A stretch of 13,424 nt of DNA, from contig CAZLYK010000150.1 of assembly GCA_964563495.1 (NCBI GenBank), positions 1 to 13,424 of the forward strand, read 5' to 3'. The translations under genes were made by a program, and so were the position numbers. The first letter of the stretch is position 1; the number at the start of each line of letters is the position of its first letter. The notes under the pieces are model-generated. The model had not been told where the DNA came from. It was given only the letters and a program-made list of their open reading frames with translations, and made no database searches. This stretch comes from CAZLYK01 sp964563495. GTDB lineage: Bacteria; Acidobacteriota; Blastocatellia; RBC074. Positions 7,245-13,424 of the stretch are shown piece by piece.

Positions 7245-7284
7245 ACAGGATTGACAGGATTTTTGCAGGATTAAACATGATTAA
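7239..7284. repeat. AGGATT-type tandem repeat spanning the pgeF stop and the next start
   Basis: The sequence runs AAATAGACAGGATT, GACAGGATTTTT, GCAGGATTAAA, CATGATTAA: four imperfect copies of a CAGGATT unit spaced about 9-12 bp apart. The first copy carries the pgeF stop codon (TAG, 7242-7244). AGGA at 7267-7270 stands 6 bases before the downstream ATG at 7277 and is its only possible ribosome-binding site. The ATG itself sits in the fourth unit (CATGATTAA against CAGGATTAA). The entire 32-bp spacer is thus repeat. Confidence 0.85.
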
Positions 7285-8578
7285 GGTACATCTATTTATC
7301 GCTTTAATGCTCGCCTTTGGGTTGTTCGGGATGGTTTCGGCGCAGGAGACCACGTCCGGTAAAACCAGTGTCAGCCAGCCCGAGCCGGTCGATTCCAACG
7401 ATGATCTGCGCCGGGCGATAGAGAGTTCCGGCGGGAGCGAAACCCAGGTCATCATCAATCTCGAAGACTATCTCAAAAAATACCCGAAGAGCGCGCGGCG
7501 CAAAGAGATCGTCACCGAGATCTACAAATTGAGTGTCAAGCTGCGCGACCGCAACCGCGCGATCGAATATGCCGAGAAGCTGATCACCGATGACGGCGAT
7601 AACATCGATGCACTGACCAACGTCGTTTCCATGCTGCGCGAGCGGCGCGAAGCGGGCGATCTCAACAAGGCTCTCGGCTACGCCGATCAACTGGTCAAGC
7701 AGGTCGAGACGATTCTCTCAGAGAGCAGCAAACCCAAGCGCCTGAGCACCGCACAATGGATGGACCGCAAAGACCGCGGACTCGCCTCGGTCTATCTCCT
7801 GCGCGGTCGCGTCCAGGCCGATCTGAACAATTATCCAAAAGCCCAGGCCGATCTGACCAGGAGCTTTAAGTCGGCGCCGCTGGCCGGCGCGGCTCTGACT
7901 CTGGCCGAGCTGGCGGAAAAACGAAAAAACAACGACGAAGCGATCAACTATTACCTACAGGCTTTCGTCATCGCCCTCGATCGCAACGAAGAGATCGATC
8001 TCAAAGCCGTCCGGCGAAAGCTGTCCCAGCTCTACGCCGCCAAAAAAGGCTCCGAAACCGGGCTGGGCGATCACCTGCTTAAGGCCTACGACGCCTACGT
8101 CAAAGAGCGGGAAGAGCGCGCCACCAGGCTGGAACTTCCAAACCTCAACGCCGGCGTGACGGATCCGCTCAAATTCAAGCTGACCCGGCTTGACGGCTCG
8201 ATCCTGGATCTCGCCACGCTCCGCGGTAAAGTCATCGTCATGAATTTCTGGGCCACCTGGTGCGGCCCTTGTTTGACCGAATTGCCGCTCTTCCAAACGA
8301 CGATCGCAAAATACAAAGAAGATCGGGACGTCGTCTTCCTGGCCGTCTCGACAGACGAAGACCGCGACTCTGTGCCTCCCTTTTTGAAGCAGCACAAATT
8401 CAATCTGCCGGTCGCTTATGCCGATTATCTCAACGATTTTTTTGCGGTCAGTTCTATCCCGACGACGATCATCCTGGATTCAAAAGGCGAGGTCTCATTC
8501 CGGCAGGCCGGCTACAACCCACGCGCCGATTTTGTGGCGACGCTGAGCGAAAAGATCGATCTGGCGAAGAAGAAGTGA
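7277..8578 (+). CDS. exported TPR-repeat protein with C-terminal TlpA-like thioredoxin domain
   Basis: The gene encodes 433 residues. The signal peptide is clear (about 1-22, LFIALMLAFGLFGMVSA, cleavage before QE). Residues 45-270 are paired amphipathic helices of TPR type (EDYLKKYPKSARRKEIV, AIEYAEKLITDDGDNIDAL, AQADLTRSFKSAPLAGAAL), suited to protein binding. Residues 285-433 form a TlpA/ResA-like thioredoxin fold: LRGKVIVMNFWATWCGPC with redox Cys329 and Cys332, and SSIPTTIILD with cis-Pro395. Such domains reduce or exchange disulfides in the envelope, for example in cytochrome c maturation; the TPR part may recruit the client. The partner is unknown. The start is the ATG within the repeat, with AGGA 6 bases upstream. 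It ends with TGA whose last base begins the next repeat, convergent with the lytic transglycosylase gene. Confidence 0.88.
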   Translation: MIKVHLFIALMLAFGLFGMVSAQETTSGKTSVSQPEPVDSNDDLRRAIESSGGSETQVIINLEDYLKKYPKSARRKEIVTEIYKLSVKLRDRNRAIEYAEKLITDDGDNIDALTNVVSMLRERREAGDLNKALGYADQLVKQVETILSESSKPKRLSTAQWMDRKDRGLASVYLLRGRVQADLNNYPKAQADLTRSFKSAPLAGAALTLAELAEKRKNNDEAINYYLQAFVIALDRNEEIDLKAVRRKLSQLYAAKKGSETGLGDHLLKAYDAYVKEREERATRLELPNLNAGVTDPLKFKLTRLDGSILDLATLRGKVIVMNFWATWCGPCLTELPLFQTTIAKYKEDRDVVFLAVSTDEDRDSVPPFLKQHKFNLPVAYADYLNDFFAVSSIPTTIILDSKGEVSFRQAGYNPRADFVATLSEKIDLAKKK

Positions 8579-8598
8579 ATAGACAGGATTATCTATTT
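8578..8598. repeat. compact AATAGACAGGATTA palindrome between convergent stop codons
   Basis: AATAGA (8578-8583) and TCTATT (8592-8597) are perfect reverse complements around CAGGATTA. The first A is the last base of the TGA stop of the TPR-thioredoxin gene. The right arm contains the minus-strand TAG stop (8593-8595) of the lytic transglycosylase gene. It looks like a shortened form of the repeat at 3903-4007, keeping both outer ends and one AGGATTA core. Confidence 0.8.
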
Positions 8599-10842
8599 AA
8601 CCTCGGGAACTACGCTTCGGAAGCGGCCCTGCTCATCGTAGAGCCGCTGGTATATCCGGGCGTTGCGGTAAACGCCCTGGACATATAACCGTGTCTCGCT
8701 GATCGGGAGGCTCTCGACCCACTCCTCAATCTCGGTCGTCGGAAATTCATTGACCCAGCGGCGGACCCGGGTTGGACCGCCGTTATATGCAGCGGCGACA
8801 TATTCAAAGCGGCCGAACTGCGACAACAGTTCCCTGACGTAGGCGACTCCGAGCTGAATATTCAGGACCGGGTTGAAGAGATCATTGGAGGTGATGCCGC
8901 CGTTGCCGAGGCTGTTCTTGCGCGCGACGGCCTGCCCCGTCGAGGGCAGGATCTGCATCAAGCCGAGGGCGTTGGCACGGCTGCGCGCCTTCGGGTCGAA
9001 GACCGTCTCCTGCCTGATGATGCCGGCGATCAGATAGGGATCCAGGTTCTGCCGCTGCGCCTCGTCTTTGATCGTTGACCACCATTTGAGCGGGTAGAAG
9101 ACATCCCACATTTCGCGCGTCATCTCTTCGGGAAGCGTCTGGCCGTAGTCAGGATAGGCGCGCTTGAGCGTATTGATCGCCGCGACGTTCTCGCCGCTCA
9201 GGCGGAAGATCTGGGCGATGCGCAGGTTGACGATCGGCGAATTCGGCGCATTTGATCGGGCCGCTTCCAATTCGTTCATGGCCGACTGGTGCAGAGCGAT
9301 GCGCATCAACTGCTCAGCCTTCATGACCCGCTCGCGATCGGAATCTTTGATCGACTCCTCCGGCAGCTTGATCGATTGCAGCCCTTCGACTGCGCGACGA
9401 AGCATGAGGTCGTTTTGAATCGACCCCGCCTGCACCCCCTGGTTGACCAGCCGGGCGATCCGGCGCTCCGAGTTGAGCCCATACCAGCCGGCGCCGTAGC
9501 GCATGAGCAAGGCGCGATAGAGCGTCATCGCCCGGGCCTGATCGCCTGCCCGCTCGCTGTCGACCGCCGCCCAAAATCCGGCCCTTCCCCGATTGTCGGT
9601 CGAATCGCCGTAATTGGCCACGTGCTCGGTCAGCATGCGCGAGGATGCGGCGTAGTCCTTGGCTTCGTGCGCCAGCCAGGCTAACCAGAAATGGGCTTCG
9701 TCGGCCTGCTCGGATTGTGGGAACTGCCGGACGAGTTGCGAATAGTAGTTTCCGGCCTGGCTGAACCGGTTGCGCTTCTCGTGAAACCGGCCCAGCCCGT
9801 AGAGCAATTCTCCGATCCGGCCGCTGCCCGCAACCACGCGCCGCATTTCAGCCAGCGCCCGCAAAGCCGCGTTTTCGTTGTTCATCGAAAGCTGGGCCAT
9901 GCCGAGGTAATAGAGCGCATCGCCGGTCGTCTTGAGCGAGCGCGAGCGAACCCGGCTCAGCGAATCGACCGCCTGGGGGAATGAATTGGCTTTGTAATAA
10001 CCGATTCCCGAGCGAAGCCAGACTTCGTCATTGGCGGCCTCGGGAAACTGGCCGGCGATTTGATCGTAGGTCTGTGAGGCGAGGACAAACAGACCGGACT
10101 GAAAGAGCTTGTCCGCGCGCCGCTTCAGTTGCGAGGCATCGGCCGCCGCGGTCGATCCGCCCAGCACGGCCAGCCGGGCCGCGGCCTTTTCGGCTTCCGG
10201 CGATTGCGGCGCGTCGAAATAGATCTTGCGCAGAGTGATCATGGCTTCGTTGTTGCGACCGAGTTTTTCAAGCGCGTCGGCTCTCAGCTTGAGCGCCGCG
10301 CCGTCGTTCTTCTCTACCAGATCGGCCGCCACCTCGATCACCGCCTGATAATCGCCGCGCAGCATGGCCGAACCTGCGGCCTGCAAGCTGGCCGAACGCG
10401 CGAGCAGCGAGGTCGGATAATTCTGCCCCAGCCTGGTAAACTCACGCTCGGCTTCATCGCCTCGCCCCGCCTCTTGCAGGGCCTGGCCACGGTAGTAAAG
10501 CGCGTAATCGCCGAGCGGCGTCAGCCGGCTGAGATTGGCGTCCGCCAGAATGTTGGCGGCGTTGGCATAATCCCGTGCCTGCAACCTGAGATAGCCGCGG
10601 AGCAACCTCGCCAATCCCGCCTCTTCGGTTCCGGGATAGGCGTTTTCGAGACGCTGCAGTTCGGCATCGGAATTCGAGACGACCGCGCTGCGCAGTTGAG
10701 CTGAAGCTCTAGCCTGCGCCTCAACCGCAGGCTGCGCCGGCGACAAATAGGTTAGACCAATGAGGATCAAAAATAATGACTGCCAAATGGCGGCAGCCCG
10801 CTTATGACAGGGCAGCGAAAGAGTCGTGGGGAAGGATTTCAT
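8593..10842 (-). CDS. Slt70-like soluble lytic transglycosylase with long TPR region
   Basis: The gene encodes 749 residues. An N-terminal export signal (positive 14-15, hydrophobic 18-33, likely cleavage near AVEA-QA at 42) sends it to the periplasm. Residues 50-560 are TPR-like helical hairpins (FDAPQSPEAEKAAARLAVLG, NYYSQLVRQFPQSEQADEAH), comparable to the superhelical ring of Slt70. The catalytic SLT domain occupies about 590-715: IRQETVFDPKARSRANALGL with acid/base Glu612, then GLMQILPSTG and AAYNGGPTRVRRW. Such enzymes cut the MurNAc-GlcNAc bond of peptidoglycan to leave 1,6-anhydro-MurNAc, in turnover or to make room for envelope complexes. The start has GAGGAG 8 bases upstream. It follows the coiled-coil/GAF-like gene by 44 bp, so the two are probably one transcript. 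The last codons end in AAATAG, shared with the convergent repeat. Confidence 0.93.
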   Translation of the reverse strand: MKSFPTTLSLPCHKRAAAIWQSLFLILIGLTYLSPAQPAVEAQARASAQLRSAVVSNSDAELQRLENAYPGTEEAGLARLLRGYLRLQARDYANAANILADANLSRLTPLGDYALYYRGQALQEAGRGDEAEREFTRLGQNYPTSLLARSASLQAAGSAMLRGDYQAVIEVAADLVEKNDGAALKLRADALEKLGRNNEAMITLRKIYFDAPQSPEAEKAAARLAVLGGSTAAADASQLKRRADKLFQSGLFVLASQTYDQIAGQFPEAANDEVWLRSGIGYYKANSFPQAVDSLSRVRSRSLKTTGDALYYLGMAQLSMNNENAALRALAEMRRVVAGSGRIGELLYGLGRFHEKRNRFSQAGNYYSQLVRQFPQSEQADEAHFWLAWLAHEAKDYAASSRMLTEHVANYGDSTDNRGRAGFWAAVDSERAGDQARAMTLYRALLMRYGAGWYGLNSERRIARLVNQGVQAGSIQNDLMLRRAVEGLQSIKLPEESIKDSDRERVMKAEQLMRIALHQSAMNELEAARSNAPNSPIVNLRIAQIFRLSGENVAAINTLKRAYPDYGQTLPEEMTREMWDVFYPLKWWSTIKDEAQRQNLDPYLIAGIIRQETVFDPKARSRANALGLMQILPSTGQAVARKNSLGNGGITSNDLFNPVLNIQLGVAYVRELLSQFGRFEYVAAAYNGGPTRVRRWVNEFPTTEIEEWVESLPISETRLYVQGVYRNARIYQRLYDEQGRFRSVVPEVK

Positions 10843-10886
10843 TTCTTCGGCTCCTCGGATGCTTCAGCTAAAGGGGGGGCAGCCGG

Positions 10887-12881
10887 TTATGAGGCCAGAA
10901 CGACCGGTCCCGGACATTCGGGGCCGAGTTTGGACGGATCGCCTTCCGCCAAAGTCTGGACCAATTCATCATAGAAGTAATCGAATCTGGCCGCAACCGC
11001 GGGTGAGACACGCTTGTCATAGACCTTACGACTGCGGTCGATCTCGTCCTTGAGACGAGCGTAGAGATCGAAGTTGCGACGACCTTCATTGACCTTCGCC
11101 GCATTGTAGAGCTTGATCTCAGAGACGAGCAGCCTCGCAAAACGACGCGCATCATTATGCGCGCGCTGCTCGGTCTCGCTCGCCGGAGTCGGAACTGAGA
11201 TCAATGGCTGGGCCTGCCGGGGAGGCTGTGCCGGCTCACCAAAGACCGTGGCCGGCGGTCGTTCCTCGACGGTTTGAGCCATCTCGGGTTCGGGCGGCAG
11301 GTCGAGCGTTCTCCTGCCCTGAGTGATAGGGACTGTCGGTGCCGAGGCTACCCATTCATTACGAGCCTGGACAGGATTGGGAAACTCGGGTTCCGTTTCG
11401 GCCGAAACCGGTTCGAAATGCTCTTCGATGGTTTCCGCTTCGATCGCCTCCGGATGTAGATCATAGCCCGGTGGCGGTTCCAGATCCGCGGTGTCTCCCT
11501 TTTGTGGCTCTTCGAGTTCGGCCTCGATATACGCCGGTTGGTGAGACTGGGCTTCCGCCTCCTCCAAGCCGGTCTCCGCTGGTCTTGCCTCGTGCAAGCT
11601 CGCGGCCTTCGGCGAAGACGGAGGCAGATCGACGGTGATCCGCTGTTTTTCTTCCGTCTGCGAGGGCTCCGGCTCAACGGCGTGGGCGGCTTCGAGCCCA
11701 GGCTCTGCCGGCTTTTCAACGGGCTTCGGCGGTTCGGTCACCGGAGGGGCGGGAGCCGCCGGTGCGCTCAACTGAGACGACGGCGATGGCGGACGGATCG
11801 GCTCGACACCGCGTCGCGCCGGCAGCAACTCAATCCCCATACTCGCCACACGCATCAACGCCTCTATCGCGGCGGTGTTGATCGAACTTTCAGATTGGAC
11901 GCCGGAATCGGCATAAAGCACGGCCGCGGCTTTGCCGCGCACGACCAGCGGGACGGCAATCGCTCTTTCCGGTGCAGGAGAACCATAGAGACCGAGCACG
12001 GCCGAGTTCTCACCCGGTGAAGAGGACTTGCCGACCGAGGTCTGAAAACCGGTCAGGGCATCGCGCAGCAAGGTGCGGTTCTGCGTCGGCACGGTCAAGA
12101 GACGAACCGTCTCATCATTCAAACCATTCTCAAAACCGCTCGCTTTCCAACCGACGGCATCCGCGCCTTTGACGACGAAGAAGACCACTCGCGGCGCAAA
12201 CTGCGCGGCGCGACGGACAAGCGCCGTCAGTGTCTCCGACTGCGTGCGCTGCATATCGATCTCATCGACGGCGGTCCGAAGCAGTTCGAAACCGGCGCTC
12301 TGGGCTGTCGCCGTCGGCGCGGACGAGACTGCGAGGGTGAGGGCCTTGCGACTGGCCTCAAGTTGTTCGCGCAGATCCTCGATCTGCGCTTCGGATTCGC
12401 GTCTGGATACGGCTGCGGCTTCGGCGCACGCCAATTCGAGCCGTTTCTGAAACGCCTCCTCCCCAGCCTGTAAGCTGGCACTCTCCCATTCGAGCTTTAC
12501 CTGCTCGATCCGGGACGGAAATTCCCTCTCGGCCTCTTCTCGCGCTGCGGCAGTCGCTTCCTGACGCGCATTCGCCAGCCGGCTCTCAAACTCCTCTTCG
12601 GCCTTCGTCTTCGAGTCGCTAAACCATTGTCTGACATAGTCGAGCAGTCCCGAGGTCTCTGCTTCTGTCGGAGCTGTCTGCGTCTGTTCGATCAAACGCG
12701 CACTGATTTCAGAGATCGTCGATTGAAGACGCTCGACCTCGGCCTTGAGCGGGCCTATTCGCCGGGCGAGCACTTCACTGGCGTGCGCCTGCAGCTGGGC
12801 TTCCCAACCCTCTTTTGCCTGACTGGCCTGTGTCTGACTGTTTGTTTGATTTTCAGTATTTTGGTTGTTCTCTTCCGACAC
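10887..12881 (-). CDS. coiled-coil, GAF-like, proline-rich protein with conserved C-terminal helical domain
   Basis: The gene encodes 664 residues from a GTG start and has no signal peptide, so it is probably cytoplasmic. Regions in order: polar Asn/Gln-rich leader (5-20); long alpha-helical coiled coil (about 24-185, rich in Glu, Ala and Arg heptads); an alpha/beta domain (about 197-355) with RVVFFVVKGADAVGWKASGF and ERAIAVPLVVRGKAAAVLYAD, resembling a GAF sensor domain; a disordered Pro/Glu-rich linker (about 356-570); and a helical C-terminal domain (about 575-645) with ARRFARLLVSEIKLYN and GRRNFDLYARLKDEIDRSRK. I believe that tail recurs in other acidobacterial and deltaproteobacterial signalling proteins, but cannot verify this here. 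The ligand of the GAF-like part is unknown. GTG is chosen over upstream ATG codons because GGAGGT lies 5 bases before it and the product then begins with a hydrophilic leader. A strong promoter precedes it. Confidence 0.82.
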   Translation of the reverse strand: MSEENNQNTENQTNSQTQASQAKEGWEAQLQAHASEVLARRIGPLKAEVERLQSTISEISARLIEQTQTAPTEAETSGLLDYVRQWFSDSKTKAEEEFESRLANARQEATAAAREEAEREFPSRIEQVKLEWESASLQAGEEAFQKRLELACAEAAAVSRRESEAQIEDLREQLEASRKALTLAVSSAPTATAQSAGFELLRTAVDEIDMQRTQSETLTALVRRAAQFAPRVVFFVVKGADAVGWKASGFENGLNDETVRLLTVPTQNRTLLRDALTGFQTSVGKSSSPGENSAVLGLYGSPAPERAIAVPLVVRGKAAAVLYADSGVQSESSINTAAIEALMRVASMGIELLPARRGVEPIRPPSPSSQLSAPAAPAPPVTEPPKPVEKPAEPGLEAAHAVEPEPSQTEEKQRITVDLPPSSPKAASLHEARPAETGLEEAEAQSHQPAYIEAELEEPQKGDTADLEPPPGYDLHPEAIEAETIEEHFEPVSAETEPEFPNPVQARNEWVASAPTVPITQGRRTLDLPPEPEMAQTVEERPPATVFGEPAQPPRQAQPLISVPTPASETEQRAHNDARRFARLLVSEIKLYNAAKVNEGRRNFDLYARLKDEIDRSRKVYDKRVSPAVAARFDYFYDELVQTLAEGDPSKLGPECPGPVVLAS

Positions 12882-12886
12882 TGTGT

Positions 12887-12892
12887 ACCTCC
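12887..12892 (-). promoter_or_regulatory. strong ribosome-binding site deciding a GTG start
   Basis: GGAGGT on the minus strand stands 5 bases before GTG at 12881. The alternative upstream ATG codons (12962, 12935) lack a comparable site. Confidence 0.8.
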
Positions 12893-13035
12893 GATCGACT
12901 ACGGTAGTATCCGATTCCGCACGTCGCTCTATCATGGCACGGGGTCTTGACCCGGCCAACATCCGGTTGGCTTGGGGGAAGCTGGAGCATGCTCGTGCGA
13001 TCCGTCTGGTCGAGCGAGTTCAAATAAAGCAGCTA

Positions 13036-13064
13036 ATTATCATTGCTTGCAGAGTGGTTGTCAA
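13036..13064 (-). promoter_or_regulatory. sigma70-type promoter for the coiled-coil/GAF-like - transglycosylase operon
   Basis: Reading the minus strand, TTGACA (13064-13059) is followed by a 17-base spacer and GATAAT (13041-13036). The -35 matches the consensus fully and the -10 matches five of six, with optimal spacing. Transcription would begin near 13029, leaving a leader of about 150 bases before the GTG at 12881. This is the best promoter in the window. Confidence 0.75.
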
Positions 13065-13101
13065 TTTCGATCATTTCGCTGCGGTAATGTCAGTTAGCAG
13101 T

Positions 13102-13197
13102 GGCGACGGGGCGAGAGGGCGAGAGGGCGACGGGGCGAATGGGCGACGGGGCGAGAGGGCGACGGGGCGACGGGGCGACCGGGCGACGGGGCGATTC
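13102..13197 (+). repeat. 8-bp tandem repeat array, left arm (GGCGACGG and variants)
   Basis: Eleven consecutive octamers and a partial twelfth run without slippage: GGCGACGG six times, GGCGAGAG three times, GGCGAATG and GGCGACCG once each, then GGCGA. The right half includes four runs of three or four G separated by CGAC or CGACC (about 13164-13189), a G-quadruplex-capable pattern on the plus strand. The array faces an inverted counterpart at 13234-13328. The open frame across it is low-complexity and I do not call it a gene. Confidence 0.92.
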
Positions 13198-13233
13198 ATG
13201 ATTCAATCCCCCCGTCTCCTCATCAACTCGTTA

Positions 13234-13328
13234 CCCATTCGCCCTCGCCCCGTCGCCCCGTCGCCCCGTCGCCCCGTCGCCCCGTCGCCCCGTCGCCCCG
13301 TCGCCCTCTCGCCCTCTCGCCCTCGCCA
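13234..13328 (-). repeat. 8-bp tandem repeat array, right arm (inverted)
   Basis: On the plus strand the array holds seven perfect CGTCGCCC units (13251-13306) and two TCTCGCCC units (13307-13322), with shortened units at both ends. Read on the minus strand it is GGCGAG, GGCGAGAG twice, GGCGACGG seven times, GGCGAG, GGCGAATG. The outer order of variants (one A-type, two GGCGAGAG, then GGCGACGG) matches the left arm, so the two arms can pair and probably share an origin by inverted duplication. The 36-40-base centre is unrelated sequence. Confidence 0.92.
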
Positions 13329-13424
13329 CCACCAACTCACCGATTAAGGCCACCCCAGATTAATCCTGTATTTTTAATAATATAAGTGTCAAAATTTGGA
13401 GTTCCACCTATTGAGCTTATCGGG
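13329..13424. other. right edge: no certain gene; degenerate repeat and two possible edge reading frames
   Basis: The stretch is more AT-rich than the rest of the window. It holds a degenerate AGGATTA-family copy (see 13359-13375). On the minus strand a frame open from the edge reads SIGGTPNFDTYIIKNTG and stops at 13337-13339; another frame from the edge stops with TGA at about 13389-13391 just outside the repeat. On the plus strand a GTG at 13386 opens MSKFGVPPIELIG to the edge, without a ribosome-binding site. None can be chosen from 40-90 bases. Confidence 0.3.
13359..13375 (-). repeat. degenerate copy of the AATAGACAGGATTA repeat
   Basis: The minus strand reads AAAAATACAGGATTAAT, which matches the AAATAGACAGGATTAAC core apart from the missing GA. 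As the window ends 49 bases later, it cannot be seen whether a gene 3' end adjoins it, as at the other copies. Confidence 0.6.

Larger units (their letters stand above)
12882..13101. other. leader and promoter region of the GAF-like operon, no gene
   Basis: This stretch holds the ribosome-binding site at 12887-12892 and the promoter at 13036-13064. The roughly 150-base leader between them shows no obvious riboswitch-like fold to my eye. Plus-strand open frames here run into the octamer array and look spurious. Confidence 0.5.

Noticed and set aside
13102..13328. Octamer arrays as a CRISPR array
   Set aside because: The units are 8 bp and contiguous, without unique spacers.
12865..13347. 160-codon plus-strand open frame running through the octamer arrays
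   Set aside because: Its C-terminal half is a translation of the repeat (repeating PVAPSPRR), its start lies antisense to the GAF-like gene, and it has no ribosome-binding site.

Overview
The window is a gene-dense, GC-rich piece of a bacterial chromosome. The mix of genes points to the Acidobacteriota, perhaps class Blastocatellia: a roughly 1000-residue secreted S9 peptidase, a TPR-TlpA fusion, a TPR-lytic transglycosylase, a coiled-coil/GAF-like protein with a conserved helical tail, and AGGATTA-type intergenic repeats. This assignment is inference from gene style, because no rRNA or marker gene is present. I see no tRNA, rRNA, CRISPR array, transposase, integrase or phage gene.

Layout. 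Positions 80-3091 (-) hold a secreted prolyl-oligopeptidase-family enzyme. A 229-bp divergent spacer separates it from a small two-helix membrane protein (3321-3908, +). That gene meets an 89-codon unknown gene (4015-4284, -) across a nearly perfect 44-bp-arm inverted repeat. Reading leftward from 6431 is a probable operon, acpS - CPBP-like membrane protein - SpoIIM/DUF95 membrane protein - 89-aa protein, with gaps of 1, 6 and 64 bp. Divergent from acpS, with start codons only 3 bp apart, are pgeF (6435-7244, +) and then a TPR-thioredoxin lipid- or envelope-type protein (7277-8578, +). These two are joined by a 32-bp spacer made entirely of AGGATT-type repeat. Convergent to them is a second leftward operon: a coiled-coil/GAF-like protein (10887-12881, GTG start) followed by a Slt70-like lytic transglycosylase (8593-10842). 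A good sigma70-type promoter lies at 13036-13064. The right end (13102-13328) holds two arrays of an 8-bp G-rich repeat in inverted orientation.

How the genes fit together. Several products concern the cell envelope: PgeF (peptidoglycan editing), the lytic transglycosylase, TlpA-type thiol chemistry, SpoIIM-like and CPBP-like membrane proteins, and the secreted peptidase. AcpS activates acyl carrier protein for lipid synthesis. This is housekeeping and envelope content rather than a defence or mobile island.

The most unusual feature is not a gene. It is a short dispersed repeat (core A-AATAGACAGGATTA) that sits at the 3' ends of genes at several junctions, supplies or abuts their stop codons, builds palindromes between convergent genes, and in one place also supplies the ribosome-binding site and the start codon of the next gene.
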